DNA of 64,000 bases from Mactra quadrangularis (GCA_025267735.1 CM046301.1:61275872-61339871), one strand, 5' to 3'; positions 1-11,445 are shown, counted from the first letter of the stretch. Program-made: numbers and translations. The notes: generated by a model not told the origin, from the letters alone.

Positions 1-24
1 TTGATTGTCAGTGGTGCAATATTA

Positions 25-187
25 CAGTCTACTAAATTAGGATACAAAAGTGGTTGCCCAAACAGGTCATTTTAGCAGTTATCACTATATCTTGTTGTAG
101 AAACCCCAGGTTGCCCAACAGGAATTCTGGTTGCCCAAACTAGAAATTGGTTGTCCCAGGCAATCAGACACCCACTTATATCATAGG
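25..187 (+). mobile_element. MITE-like repeat with GGTTGCCC motifs, copy 1
   Basis: This segment matches 46738-46902 in reverse complement, with the same order of motifs: GTCTACTAAATTAGGATA, several GGTTGCCC boxes, TATCACTATAT and CAGACACCCACTTAT. The two ends of each copy are themselves imperfect inverted repeats (CAGTCTACTAAAT against CAGCCTATGATAT, each followed inward by a GGTTGCC box). That is the architecture of a short non-autonomous DNA transposon. The GGTTGCCC box recurs four times, so internal tandem growth is possible. No coding capacity and no clear target duplication were seen, so the superfamily is unknown. Confidence 0.6.
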
Positions 188-280
188 CTGTGCATATATT
201 AACCTTGCTGAATTGAAATCATTTGTGGGTACAAAAGTATTGTAGTGAGTATTTAAATCAGCAGAGGTTATGTACAAGCC
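186..280. mobile_element. Short foldback element, family R2
   Basis: The left arm (GGCTGTGCATATATTAACC, then TGCTGAATT) pairs imperfectly with the right arm, which ends AGCAGAGGTTATGTACAAGCC around 258-280. The arms resemble those of the foldbacks at 11176-11334 and 58075-58176, including the phrase TATTTAAATCAGCAGAGG and its complements. It abuts the preceding repeat directly. It is a degenerate, non-coding MITE-like sequence. Confidence 0.45.
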
Positions 281-654
281 ATTCACTGAGTTGAATACAA
301 TTTAACAATAAATAATGTGATACAATGAATAAATTTAGCAACTATTGAAAGCAAACAAATTGCTTGCAGAGACGACATATGTGAAGCCAAATGATGTCAT
401 TACCATTTTTGAGAATATTATGAATAGTTCATTAATTTTCATGAACATATTCATGAACATGAGTGAGCATGAACAAGAATTCTTGTATAAGATAGTCAAA
501 AAATATAGAACTGGCATTTAATCAAGTACCGTTAGAAATTGTAACAAGTTTGATAATTATCCATCTCTTGTACGAAACAACTGAGATATTGGTTTTAATC
601 ATTTTCTAAGTAATAAATTTAGATCTACCTAAACTTCAGAATATGCATTGATTG
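281..654. other. Non-coding AT-rich stretch
   Basis: No gene or repeat boundary is recognised. The stretch contains two close TTCATGAACAT motifs at about 438-461. The short open frame on the minus strand here has no domain-like composition. Confidence 0.5.
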
Positions 655-981
655 CTAGGATTATTCTTTTCAACTATCCTTTTTGTAAGATTTTAACACG
701 ATCCAACAACTATTAGAAAACTATATGATATATCTATATGCTTCTTACACTGTTGACATCAGGAAATGTGCCTGAATCCCTTAAAAATTACCAAAATGCA
801 GGGGTCTGGGCAGCAAATTATAAAAAAACCTTACGATAATTTACGACAGAAATTAATCGTAAGAGATTTGATAATATGGGCCCCAGGACCCAAAGGGGAA
901 ACTTACCCCCCCCGGACCCCTAGTCTGCGCGTTCATTTTCTCCCCCCCCCCCCCAAACTAGACATCCTGGATTCGCCTATA
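655..981 (+). mobile_element. Interspersed repeat R3 ending in poly-C and GGATTCGCC, copy 1
   Basis: This segment is similar to 48740-49041. Shared stretches include AAGATTTTAACA, ATATGATATATCTA followed by ATGCTT, CCAGGACCCA, the CAGTCTGC box, a long C run (about 942-955) and a terminal CATCCTGGATTCGCCTAT. The right end resembles the ends of the G-run hAT-like family (GGATCCGCCTATG), so it is probably a non-autonomous hAT-like element. I could not place its left end. The open frame across 766-1014 is incidental. Confidence 0.55.
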
Positions 982-1723
982 CATATACAAATTGTACTTG
1001 TGTTCAAAGTCTAACTGGATCGAAGTCATTCCAAATGTCATTGTGACATTAATCTGAGGTCTGTAACTCACATGTAACAAACAGTTATATAACATCTTTA
1101 GATGAGTAATCCTCATCATTTCACCTATTGAGATTTTTAAAGCATGATAATCTTTGTTAATCCTTAGGGTTTCATTGCCTCATTAAACTTCATTCATTGA
1201 TCACGCTTCATTTACATTATCTAATACAAGCAGACTTAATAGAACTCAGACTTCTAGAATCGTTGATTTTCTATATATGTACATTTGTATACAATATATT
1301 ATACAAACTGTCAAGGTCGTGACCTTTATTTTTCTAAGAATCCAGCTTAAAGATTATATAATGCTGATAACTAAAGAAGAATAATGAGAACAAATTTCTA
1401 TGGTTGGAATACATTAAATCAAAACCATATTACAGTAAAGCCATAATTTTCTATGAAGTCGTAGGATTTTGATATGATTCATGACACCATAGACTGTCTG
1501 CCCTTCATAAACTTTCAAACATATACCTTTATACTATGTAATATAGTGTATGGGCAAAAATAAATAATGACAAAGTTTGAAATGACTAGATTAAAGAGAT
1601 CTAAAGCCTTTTATATCACGTTTTCAATGTGATAATAAATACTGGAACATTAAGGTACCAAGAAATTGATGCTTAGTCTTTAAATATACAATGCCAGTTG
1701 TAATTTTCATAGTTTGTACAATT
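982..1723. other. Non-coding AT-rich stretch
   Basis: No repeat structure, splice-flanked exon or RNA gene could be recognised in this stretch of about 740 bases. Confidence 0.5.
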
Positions 1724-1937
1724 AGGCCACAACAAGTTGATCATATGTTCTATGGATTCACTTGCACCTTAATTTTAATGGTTTTTACACAAAAAATTTA
1801 TTTCCTCGCTCCCTCATAAAAATTTGGTCAAACTGCTATATAAAGCAACTGAATTAAGTTTTTTATTTCTTCACTCACTTGCATCATTTTTCCCCAGAAA
1901 AATCTGTAGAACATATGATCAACTTGTTGTGGCCTAA
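1724..1937 (+). mobile_element. Palindromic MITE family R4 (AGGCCACAACAAGTTG ends), copy 1
   Basis: The terminal inverted repeats are about 35 bp. The left end reads AGGCCACAACAAGTTGATCA and continues to TGTTCTATGGATT. The right end is its near-exact complement, ending TTGTTGTGGCCT. The interior (CACCTTAATTTT, poly-A, TCGCTC-type boxes, TTTGGTCAAACTGCTATATA, AAGCAACTGAATTAAG) is shared with copies at 9785, 22628, 44100 and 54566. There is no coding capacity. Flanks read CAATT and AATAT, so any target duplication is very short or lies inside the palindrome. Confidence 0.85.
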
Positions 1938-2024
1938 TATAAGAATTTTCATGAAAGTCACATCCATAATTCATGAAATAGCCAACCCACAGGCCCAAAG
2001 CCTGTGCCGACAGATTTTTGCAAG

Positions 2025-2515
2025 TACAGTCAAACCTGTGTATTGTGACCTTCAGTCGGAGTTAGCCAAAAAAGTCACATTAGACAGAGGGTCACAATAC
2101 GCAGGGTACACCAGCCGCAGCTTCTGGAAAGAGTCATAAAACTGTACGTGTAATTATAAATGAAAAGATGTTCAAAGAAAAAATGTTGTAAAAAATGTGA
2201 ACAAGGGCAGAATGAGACACACAGGACATCACAAAGACATGAGGCAAACAAGGACAAACACTACAAGTGACTATTTTTTTTAATTTTCTAGTTTTTTCTG
2301 GGGTTTTTTAATTATTTTTCTCCCTAGACACGGTCGTAATACCCAAAGTCGGCTGCGATTTTAGCCTCGATTTCATAGGTCGCTTGTTGCATTAGACAGA
2401 GAATCGTAATATACAGGTTTAATATATAGGAAAATGTCGTGGGTGACGCCAAATTATGTCAGAATTGACAGATAGTCACATTTTACAGAGGGTCGCTTAG
2501 GCAGGTTTGACTGTA
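2025..2515. mobile_element. pogo/Tigger-like non-autonomous element with TA ends
   Basis: The element starts TACAGTCAAACCTGTGTATT and ends in the complement, GGTCGCTTAGGCAGGTTTGA then CTGTA. This gives terminal inverted repeats of about 25 bp beginning CAGTCAAACCTG, flanked by TA on both sides. CAGT-type ends at a TA target are typical of the pogo/Tigger branch of Tc1/mariner elements. The interior has further inverted pieces (TTGTGACC, TTAGACAGAG, GGGTCACAATA). It is 491 bp without a transposase, so it must have moved in trans. Confidence 0.75.
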
Positions 2516-3674
2516 CGTACATGACTTGTATATGTTACATATTTGTGTAGTTGACTAAAGTTGATACTTTTGTCTTTAAACCATATCTAAATTAATAACT
2601 TTGGCTTATACAAGAAAAGATTCAAGGTGACCATGGCACTAATTCCCTAAGTTACAATATAGTAAGCTTTGCTTCAATTAATCTGATTCACTTATTGTAC
2701 AGCTTGATTTTGCTTTTCCATGAAAATTCAACAATATTTATTTATTATTCTTCTATTTGAGAGATTGTTTTACCTCACTAAAGAAGAGTCCACAAAGAGT
2801 TGGGTAGGTGAACTGGGCACAGTAAATAACTGAAAATGGTGCTAAAACTGTAAAATTTCAAATAAATTAACAAAAACACTTGACACAGCATAAAAAATTA
2901 TCCTTGTGCAAGAAGAAACTAAGTCAAGGACAAATAAGGCCTCTTATTTTATCATTTGTAATACATATTTTATGTTTCCTAAAAAATTACAATTCCCTGA
3001 TGAGAACTGTTCCCTGCAACATTAGATCTTAATTTTAACTGTTTTGAGATAATGCAAAAATGTGATTTTCTATTACAACAGTTTTTTTCTGTAAAAAAAT
3101 CATAGAATATGAGAACAAAAATGGCATCTAGAATGTTTATGAACAATTCTAGAAGAGTTATTGAGAAAAACAAAAAAGCTGAATTTTAATGGAAAGAAAT
3201 AAATTTTGTTCCAATTTGTTGACAAAATATTGCATGTACTTTTTTCAAAATTCTGGGGCGTCAGGTCACAAGTTGATGATTCATCTTGACTAACCTTGAG
3301 TAACATCAAATCTCAATTGAAAATCTTCGAATTATTTATGTGACTCTTGAAGAGCACTGTGGAGGGCGTTTTTGTGATACTGCATATTCTCTTTAAAAAG
3401 CCCATGGAGCCTGGATATCATGAGGGGTGTTAAGTGGGTTACGGTATATGATATGGTAATAGTTTCTGTCTAGAAATCACACTGTTAACTTTTGGATCCA
3501 CTTCAGACAGGCTTTAATTATCTGATGAAACTTTGAACATTGTATGAATAAAAATGTACTAATTACCAAGTGGGAATTTGTGCACACTTGAATGCGCCAT
3601 TTAAGTGAGCACGGGCCCATGGAAAGTAGACTACTCACAAAGATTGCAAATCTACTATACTAAAAGTCTAGGTT
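2516..3674. other. Non-coding AT-rich stretch
   Basis: I see no gene, RNA gene or repeat end here. The overlapping minus-strand open frames at 2979-3309 are low-complexity and have no family resemblance. Confidence 0.5.
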
Positions 3675-3830
3675 GATATTTTGAGTTGCACCCGGGCTGG
3701 TAAGACCTAGCCATGAAAATTTGAAAATTATCTTAAATTTCCTCCATTAATAAGGTATTTTGAAAGGGTGAGTGAGTACTCTGGTTATATTCAAAGGTCC
3801 AGGAAAGTTAGGTAAGCTGGCCACAGTGAA
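3675..3830 (+). mobile_element. SINE family B fragment (body only)
   Basis: The segment reads CCCGGGCTGG, CCATGAAAATTTGA, TTCCTCCATTAATAAG, GAGTGAGTACT, GGTTATA, GGTCCAGGAAAG, TTAGGTAAGCTGG. This follows the order of the SINE-B body seen at 24154-24439. The tRNA-like head is reduced to a stub and the 3' tail is lost, so it is an old, truncated copy. Confidence 0.6.
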
Positions 3831-4679
3831 ATTATGATAATTATATTGATCAAGCATTTAACCCTATAAAGTAACAACAAAGGACATGCATAAATGTGTA
3901 CCGACAAATAAAGTGCAAAATGGTGTAGATAACAGCAAGCTGTTTTGAAAGTAAACCAGACTTTGACACTAAAACAGTCAATAATCAATACAAAATTTTG
4001 AAAAAAATAGAACAAACTTAAAATTCAGTAAACAGAAAATTTGAATTTTAAATTACCCAATCTTTGTATATATTACATGTATGACTCAATGTTCGGTGGG
4101 TTGGTGGGAGAGAAATAAAGTTCTAAAATGGAAAATGATTTTCTATAATAAATGACTTTCTAACAGAGGGATTATATTTTTATGATTCCTTTCTTTAAAA
4201 ATTCAGCAGACACATAAAACAAAAGTAAATAATGGAAAAATGTAATCTTATATAAAGCTCCATCTGTCAACTTTTAAAGCTGTTTGAGACATTGAGAAAA
4301 TTCTAAGAGCTTAAGAAGAAGATAGATTTAATACGTATATAAAATTTCACAAAGAATGAAAATTATTCCGATTATTCAGCAAACAGAATAGAAGCTTGAA
4401 CAATGATGTTTAATTTGATGATATGTGGAAATTTATGTATCTTAAGAAATCAACAGTAAAAACACCAAATTGTAAATCGCTTTTACTTAACATCATTTTG
4501 TATAACACATGATTCAGTGAAAATATGAATAACTGAATATATAACATTGATATACAGTGTAATTAAGCACCCCATTATATGTTTCCAAGCAATACTCAGA
4601 CCTGTTGTCAAGAGGTGTTTATTCATGGGTTTTGTTGATGGAAAATTTTCTATACTGATTTTGGTCTGGTGACTTATAA
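3831..4679. other. Non-coding AT-rich stretch
   Basis: No gene or repeat boundary is recognised here. Confidence 0.45.
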
Positions 4680-4861
4680 ATACTATAGAAATCTACGCTG
4701 TATTAAAGAGTACGAATTTTAATGTCTATTTTTTCAGTATTTATGAGGATAATTTTCAAATATGAACAAAATACTATAGAAATCTACGCTGTAATAAAGT
4801 GTGCAAATTTTAATGTCTATTTTTTCAGTATTTATGAGGATAAATTTTCAAATATGAACAC
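4680..4861 (+). repeat. Two-copy tandem duplication, 91-bp period
   Basis: A segment starting TACTATAGAAATCTACGCTG (4681) and running to CAAATATGAACA is repeated at 4772 with only a few substitutions. The copies are head to tail with no spacer. It is a simple local duplication in non-coding DNA. Confidence 0.9.
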
Positions 4862-5727
4862 TGAACTTAATATATTCATAAACAAAACATGAAAATGCAG
4901 ATTTTTTAATTTTAAATGTAGTTTTATAACACCCATGGTAGTATAATACAGCAGTCAAGGCTTTTTCAGTGGGTTTTGGTAAAAAGGCTCCTGCCCAAAT
5001 TGGGAATTTTTGACGCTGTAAATAGTCTGATTTGGAAAAAAATATCTACAAATGGTAATTTCATCATTAATTTTTCTGCATTAAATCTTTATATGCTTTG
5101 CTTTGGTGTCTCTAAAAGTGTTACAGTGCCAGTGCTCTTAAACAGTTTTTTCTGACAATTCAGTGAGGTATTCAATGCAAATTCCCATGTAATGATCATT
5201 TTTACATGAAATCTCTTGGTTTCTTTCGTACAGGCAAAAGCCATCCTGTTCAAAGGGAATTATTTAACAAGATTAGGATTTTTTTCTTGAAATTGGGAAA
5301 AATGGTTGTTATTTGGCATTGGGAACGGGGCCCATATTCGGCCCCATGAGATAGACTAAAAAAGCCCTAGCAGTGATTTCATAAATCACTCATTGTATTC
5401 CCTCATTTAGATACATTTTAAAAAGGGGGCACTTTAGGGACACAGGACAGACTTTTGTGCATCTACATGTAAATTTGTGCATAAATTCAAACTTTATGAG
5501 TGGGTAGCAAATCTTAATCACATCATTAAGTAAAAAGGACCATGCACACTTATGTAATTATAAGTGGAAAAATATATTATACACATATTGTATAGCCAAT
5601 TTGGCTTCAATCTGATAAAAGCTATTCTTAAAATTGCTTTGCTCATGTACTGCTTTAAGCATTAATATGCAACAAGCTCCCAGTATAGGTCATACATTAT
5701 TATTTTAGCTGACCTTTGCAACATTAA

Positions 5728-5757
5728 ATAAAAAAAAAAAAAAAAATGAAAAATAAA

Positions 5758-5818
<61 letters not shown>
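5728..5818 (+). repeat. Poly-A run followed by (TTA)n microsatellite
   Basis: An A run at about 5729-5746 is followed by about 20 uninterrupted TTA triplets (5759-5818). The poly-asparagine frame on the minus strand is the complementary reading of this microsatellite and not a protein. The A-run plus triplet array could be the tail of an old retroposon, but no body is recognisable. Confidence 0.9.
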
Positions 5819-5819
<1 letters not shown>

Positions 5820-5861
5820 ATATTATAATATTCATGGCATAACTTCCAACAAATCCTATAG

Positions 5862-6002
5862 TCAGAGTCTGCAAATAGAAATTGCACAATTAAAAAAAGC
5901 TTGAAAAATACCAATCTAACGCCAAAAAGTCCATACTTTTCATGATATTGGTAATGTTTTGTCTAGATAAAAGCTTTGCACTAAATGGTTGACACAAAGA
6001 TA
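5862..6002 (+). repeat. Possible fragment of interspersed repeat R5
   Basis: The 3' portion TGTTTTGTCTAGATAAAAGC, then GGTTGACACAAAG, resembles the sequence just beyond R5 copy 2 at 26036-26083 (TTTTCGTCTAGATGAAAGC, then GGTTGACACAAAG). The 5' part matches only loosely (CAAATAGAAATTGC). It may be a decayed relative. Confidence 0.35.
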
Positions 6003-6885
6003 ATCTAAACATGACCCCCTGAGCATTATTATGCCGAGTGGTCCTATGACAGTATGTCCATGATAATAAAAATATGTATAAATGACTTTTGAAGGATTGA
6101 TTAATGATAAGGTATTTTCACCTTCCTGTAGTAACTGTTAGCCAAACCTGGATCACTTATTTCTATGTCAAGCATGCTTTATGTAACCACACATCAAATT
6201 CAAGGCTAACAGTACAGAGGTTCTGGAACCGTAATGAATACAATCAAATTGATGAGTAAATTTAACTATAAGAAGACAGTTTTGGATCCTAGCCATTATT
6301 GAAGATTTTTGTTTTGGAAATTTTGGTAATAAAAAGTTAAGTGGAGAAAAATTTAGTTCATGATCAAGGTAACTTCTAAGGCCTACTCGAAAAAAAATAC
6401 ATATTTTAAAAAGCCAAGTTTTATTTCAACTAGGATAAAATGGAAAAATTGAAGAAATTTTAAATTTTAACTTCACAAAATATACAACTACATTAAAACT
6501 CTGATATTGGTCTTTATATTGTGAGAAAATGATCTGGACAAACATTTTACTTCTGATATAAATCAAACATAACCCCCATAATGCAGCTGAAAGCAATATA
6601 TACTTAAATAGGATCTCACCTCCATGAGGAAAATTATATGTTATACGAAAAACCATTACATTTTGTAAAACCATTTCATTCAATTTTGTGAATCATCCCA
6701 TTTTTACCATTGTTAATGTTGAATTGGCTTGCAACAAAACAAAATTGTATTTAATATCTCTGCTATCAAAAACCTATTTTGTGTAGTTTAATAGAAGAAC
6801 AAACTGTTAACAGGTATTTATCATCTTCAATAACATACCTTATACATTTTGGATTCTGATCATTCTACAGTTATGTACAATGAGT

Positions 6886-7745
6886 ACAGTGGAATCTCAA
6901 TTTATGGCCTCTCCCGTTTAACAATCATACCTCAATTACATTCAATGATCACAATACTAACACAGGGCTCAAATTTAAGCTCCCATACTCGCAAAATGCG
7001 AGTGTATTTTGAAAATTGCGAGTTACATTTATTTTAACTCACTCATTTTCCCAAGTTGAAATTGCCGCAAAAGTATCACTTTCTAAATTAATGAGGTTCA
7101 AATCACCATTGGAATGTCTAAAAAGTCAAAAGCTAAATTATGACATCTCAAAACTTCACGGTTATGTCTGCAAACCATGATACCAACTATATGTCCAATT
7201 GTGGTAGATCTATTAATAGATCGTGCATTTAACCCTACTATGTGACATGTTTTTGATAACTAAGTGAGTCGGGAGAATTCAAAAGATTAAAAATTTTGAT
7301 AAAAATGCGAGTGTTTTTTCAATTTGCAAGTTGAAACATAGATCTAATCGACTCACAAAAATTTGCAAGTACAATTTATTGTTAATTTCGAGCCCTGACT
7401 AACAGCTATCGACGAAAAACAGTCACCTCTCATTTTATGTAACAATAACAACTTGTCTAATACAATAACCTCTCAAAAACAGTCACAGCCTCATGATCAA
7501 AATCACATTTCAACCATTATACAACCTATCATATTGGTCATCTCACAATAATTGTCAACTCACAACTACAGGCACCTTTCAGTAACAGTCATCTTTCAAC
7601 AACAGTAGCCATTCAACAATAGTCATCTCACCATATAAAGTCATCCCTCAATAACAAAGACACCAAAAAGTTCACACCTTCATGTATTTTCCGCTTAAAG
7701 TAATCCCCTCTTTAATGGCCTCTCCTCTATTTATCAGTCAATTTA
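6886..7745 (+). repeat. Degenerate tandem array of CAGTCA-CTCTCA units, interrupted by a transposon
   Basis: Irregular units of the form AACAGTCATCTCTCAA or AATGGCCTCTC recur from the phrase TGGCCTCTCCCGTTTAACA (6905) through 7410-7680 to TGGCCTCTCCTCTATTTA (7717). Unit length varies and many units are diverged, so this is an old minisatellite. The array is split by the hAT-like insertion at 6963-7397. Confidence 0.6.
6963..7397. mobile_element. hAT-like non-autonomous element with CAGGGCTC ends
   Basis: The left end is CAGGGCTCAAATTTA and the right end is TTAATTTCGAGCCCTG, which together form inverted repeats. The bases just before the left end (TACTAACA) and just after the right end (ACTAACAG) share the 7-mer ACTAACA. 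That fits a hAT-type 8-bp target duplication with one base lost. The interior holds repeated ACTCGCAAAATGCGAG-like palindromic pieces and no transposase. The flanks on both sides belong to the same degenerate array, which independently marks the insertion. Confidence 0.75.
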
Positions 7746-8189
7746 GTAAATACCAGCTACTATAGTGCGAAGAAAAAACAAAACGTGTTTTGGTAAACAT
7801 TAGAAATGAGACAATCCATTTCTGGGGTAGGCAGCAATGAAAATAAAATGTGTGTAATTCATTGTAACAAAATTAGCATGATGGATACCACCATTTGTTG
7901 GTAAATCATGCTTGTGTTGGTAAAAATATTTTCCATTACACTAACAACTAAGACAATCGTAAAACATATCACATGTTTATGTTATTGTCATCCTGAGCGT
8001 CCCTCGTAGTGGATTAGTTTATTCCATTGTTATTATAAACAGTGTTTAGTTTTTTTGTAGGCACTATAGCTGTTGTTGAAAGGTATCACTGTAATCTTAA
8101 TTAGATTCATGTATTATGATATTTTAATTATGAATTCATCTTATATTGATAATAAATAATGTTAAAATTTTAGGCATCTTTAGAATGAC

Positions 8190-8650
8190 TCAGTATAAGG
8201 CCATGCCAAATTTGAATTCTGTTAAGTGTCAACTCAAATTTGACAAACCTAGGTACCTATTCACAGAAACACACAAACCGAAAAACAAAAACACAAATAT
8301 TTTTTACGACAAAAAACAATGCATTATACACTTTATATTTTTTTTTCAATGGAATAACATCCTCATTATATGAAACAATAGTATTAATTTAATATAAAAT
8401 GACGGGTGCTTTTTTCATGTAAAATATATATTGTATTAATGAAGCTGTTATGATAAATTGCTTACAATGAATAACATCATTGCCAAACACAATTTCCCCT
8501 GAATTAAATTGTCGTATTGATTCCTGGAACATCGGAATTATTTAACAAAATTTTACCAACAATTTTTTTTATTATTTTGATTGAGGACTCTAAAACCTTC
8601 GCGCACATGGACGTTTAACAAAATTCCAATATGGCATGGCCCTATTAAGT
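8190..8650. mobile_element. MITE-like element with AGGCCATGCC inverted ends
   Basis: The left segment (8194-8232: GTATAAGGCCATGCCAAATT, then TGAATTCTGTTAAGTGTC) is an imperfect inverted repeat of 8611-8650 (GGACGTTTAACAAAATTCCA, then ATATGGCATGGCCCTATTAA). About three quarters of the bases match over nearly 40 bp. The interior is AT-rich and non-coding. A single copy is seen, and the superfamily and target duplication are undetermined. Confidence 0.55.
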
Positions 8651-8852
8651 TATACAGACCCTATCTCTTTATAAGTTCATTCTTTAAATAACTCATCAAA
8701 TACAGTAATAGTGCATTTTGTATAATGAATCTATTAAGTATATTTAAAAATACACGCCTGTATTAAAAAGACTGAATACAAGACAGTATTGCTCCATTTA
8801 GAAGGTATTATGTGCAACTCATATTCAATAGACTTCATCTGGAATATAACGT

Positions 8853-8920
8853 GGGTTTAGTGTAAAACAGTCGTAACTCACTCATTTCTTATATTGAATT
8901 GATCTTTTTCCGCTAAACCC
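8853..8920. repeat. 68-bp hairpin element H, copy 1
   Basis: The arms GGGTTTAGTGTAAAACAGTC and the complement around CCGCTAAACCC enclose ACTCATTTCTTATATTGA. The right arm is diverged (GATCTTTTTCCGCTAAACCC). The sequence matches the hairpins at 26750, 39035, 53303 and 60805. It is non-coding and, apart from a short loop, consists only of the two arms. Confidence 0.75.
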
Positions 8921-9335
8921 GTAACATGGGATTTCTATCAGCCTATATCATTTTCTCTGATCCCATGGACTTTTGCTTACCGGGTCAAATTTGCTTCTCA
9001 AGTAAATACAGAAATGATGCCAATCATTCAGAACATCTAAGAACTGTCAGACAGCAACAAAATAGTCAAGTTTAGCAATCACTTACCACTTGACCACTGC
9101 TATACCACATTAAATGTTTACAATTTGAACCACACCCCCAAAATACTTACAATCACTTGAGAAACTCAACCTGTTAGTATAGCACACTTAACAAGGTTCT
9201 TGGTTAAGTGTTACATGAATGGCAGTGGTACTTTACCCCTAGACATAAAACATTTTTCACTACAAGCAAGAAAAAGTTGCAAGGTTTTTACTGGGAAAAT
9301 TTAAGTGGTCTCTTTTATGTAGAAATCAAATTATT

Positions 9336-9700
9336 ATTAAAGGTACTCATTCACAGATTTCAACTTAAATGTCAACTTTTTCTAAAACTATCAAAATTGT
9401 ATGGAAATATTTTTGGAAGCAGGAAAGTAGTGTTCTGATAATGACAATTTTAGTACATATTGACTTACAACTGTAACAAATGATGGTGTTTCATGTAGTC
9501 TACCCCGTATGTCATGGTATATAGACATATTTAGTGCATTTTTGTGACTTTTATTGTATATTTCTTGCAACATATACATGTAGGTCATTTTGTCTTAAAA
9601 TAATAAAAAAAATTAATTGGACACAATAAAATTACAGGCACTGATGGTATTTTTAAATTATAGAAAAAATAATCCAAATCTGTGAACTAGTACCTTTAAT
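9336..9700. mobile_element. Foldback/MITE with ATTAAAGGTACT ends
   Basis: The left end ATTAAAGGTACTCATTCACA continues to GATTT. The right end AAATCTGTGAACTAGTACCT continues to TTAAT. They are inverted repeats over 25 bp with two mismatches. Inner sequence has a weaker palindromic relation. At 365 bp and without coding potential it fits a non-autonomous DNA transposon. The open frames inside it (9208-9438, 9391-9588) have no protein features. Confidence 0.75.
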
Positions 9701-9784
9701 TTGCTCTGAAAAATCTAATAGCCTCTATTAGCCAGAAATCTTGTCTTTACATGTAACTAAATGATTTAAATTTTAATCCAAATA

Positions 9785-10010
9785 AGGCCACAACAAGTTG
9801 ATGATCATGTGTTCTTTGGATTTTTCTGGAAAAAATAAGGCGAGCAAGCAAAGAATTTTTTTTTTAAATCTTCATTCAGTTGCTTTATAAATATTGTGGT
9901 ATGAACAAATATTCATGAGGGAATGAGGACATAAAAATATTTTTTAGTAAAAACTGTAAAAATTAAGGTGTGAGCGAATCCATAGAACACATGACCAACT
10001 TGTTGTGGCC
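9785..10010 (-). mobile_element. Palindromic MITE family R4, copy 2 (inverted)
   Basis: The ends are AGGCCACAACAAGTTGATGA and CCAACTTGTTGTGGCC. The interior reads in the opposite direction to copy 1: the TTTTTCTGGAAAAAAT box comes first, and the AAAAATTAAGGTGTGAGCGA box last. An added TTCATGAGGGAATGAGGA stretch corresponds to the CTCGCTCCCTCATAA box of the other copies. Confidence 0.85.
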
Positions 10011-10060
10011 AAAGCTCTGGATGACAATTCATATTGAGAAGAGTATACAAGGGGAAATAG

Positions 10061-10424
10061 CATTCGGAACTCCTCGCCCATTCGCTACGAATAACCTCGG
10101 ACATATTTAGAATATGCCATTTTGGAAAAACCAGTGTTGAAGTAAACAAATAATGTTCGTTTAGGCGATGACTGAATTTTCGCTTTTAGTCTGTAAATTT
10201 GAAATTATATAGTTCAATGATATCGATGAACAATATTTAGTTCAATTTAAAACAAATAAATATGTTAAGACAAAGATCTGTGTGTATACTGCAAGAACTA
10301 TTTTGAATAACTGTTACGTGCTTCGTCGCCTCGCGTAGGTAGTAAAATCACAAAAATCCAGTGAAGACCCCCCACGAATCCTTCCGAGATTATTCATTCA
10401 TGAAAGGTAGAGGTGTTCCGAATG
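10061..10424. mobile_element. Decayed palindromic element related to 56179-56379
   Basis: The left segment CATTCGGAACTCCTCGCCCA, then TTCGCTACGAATAACCTCGG, corresponds to the right segment TTCCGAGATTATTCATTCAT, then GAGGTGTTCCGAATG, in inverted orientation. The same CATTCGGAACTCC and CCGAGATTAAT phrases form the arms of the near-perfect palindrome at 56179-56379. About 240 bases of unrelated AT-rich sequence separate the arms here. This is probably an older family member that has acquired insertions. Confidence 0.5.
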
Positions 10425-10801
10425 GGGGAAAAAGATGACTAATGTCCCTTATTAGGTCATTCTCACCTTAATTCATCTCTTTGTACCAAAGTTATCTAAT
10501 GTGACTAGCCAAAACTGAAGTAAAATGTCATTGACATAACTTGTAAAATGAAACTAAACCTTAATTTCTTCCAGAAAATTGCTTTGATCAACTAAGATGG
10601 TACCAGTAATCATCACTATATGTACAGTTACATGGAAATAAGCGATTAAGTCCCGGAACAAATTGTATGAGACACATAGACAAAAGAGAAATTTGATAGT
10701 TCAATACTTTCCTTCTGAGAGGCTATATAATTGTATATAAGAATCTTGATAGGGTATGTTAAAGACTACATTATAATGTAGAAAGAAACTCATTACCTGA
10801 A

Positions 10802-10880
10802 GCAGGGCCAGTTCGAAAAAAAATTTCAGGGGGGGTCCAAACTTTTATAACCACAACCACATTTAATACACTGAAATATC
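10802..10880 (+). mobile_element. Terminal fragment of the G-run hAT-like family
   Basis: TTTCAGGGGGGGTCCAAACT, then TATAACCACAACCACATT, matches the left part of the elements at 21757 and 33945. The rest of the element is missing. Confidence 0.55.
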
Positions 10881-10897
10881 ATCTCATTTGACATCAA

Positions 10898-11150
10898 TAC
10901 ACTGGGGTCCAAAAGTTTCTTTACATGCGTAATTTTTTCATGTTTTCTGTGACAACTTTAAAGGCAATTTTTCAGTAAAAAAATACATTTTGACAAAAAG
11001 GGAGATAATATGAACAAACATAATTTAGGGTTCATGTTAAAATGTATATTTAATAGTTAAGAAACTAACTACAACATGTGAAGTATATCTAAGTATATTC
11101 TAAAACATCAAAATTTAACACGTGTAAAGAAACTTTTGGAACCCAGTGTA
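10898..11150. mobile_element. Tc1/mariner-like MITE with CACTGGG ends
   Basis: The element starts TACACTGGGGTCCAAAAGTT and continues to TCTTTACATG. It ends in the complement, CGTGTAAAGAAACTTTTGGA then ACCCAGTGTA. The terminal inverted repeats are about 33 bp with few mismatches and are flanked by TA, as expected for Tc1/mariner target sites. It is 253 bp, AT-rich inside, and has no transposase. Confidence 0.8.
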
Positions 11151-11175
11151 TATTTACACTTTGATAAACTCTCCT

Positions 11176-11334
11176 ATACAATAACCCCTCTGAATTAAAT
11201 ACTCAATATTTGTTCAAAAATTCCTGTGTAAATAAACACTCACAACAGTACTTCTGTACTCACTATTTATCAAAATGAAATAGAAAGTAGTGAACAAATA
11301 TTGAGTACTTAAATCAGTGGGGGTTAATGTATGC
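11176..11334. mobile_element. Foldback element family R2, best copy
   Basis: The left arm (ATACAATAACCCCTCTGAAT, then ACTCAATATTTGTTCA) pairs with the right arm (TGAACAAATATTGAGTACTT, then AGTGGGGGTTAATGTAT) over about 40 bp. The loop contains ACAGTACTTCTGTACTCACT, also seen in altered form at 58110. Relatives are at 186-280 and 58075-58176. The family is non-coding. Confidence 0.75.
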
Positions 11335-11445
11335 ACCATTTGCAGTTGAACAAAATGTACCAACTTGTACAGTTGATATGTATCTCTACATTTCCAACAT
11401 TGACTTCATCAGTAAAGAATAATTTGAACTTATTATCCCAAGTAC

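Noticed and set aside
5662..5889. Minus-strand frame with about 20 consecutive asparagines
   Set aside because: It is the complement of a (TTA)n microsatellite; flanking residues have no protein character.
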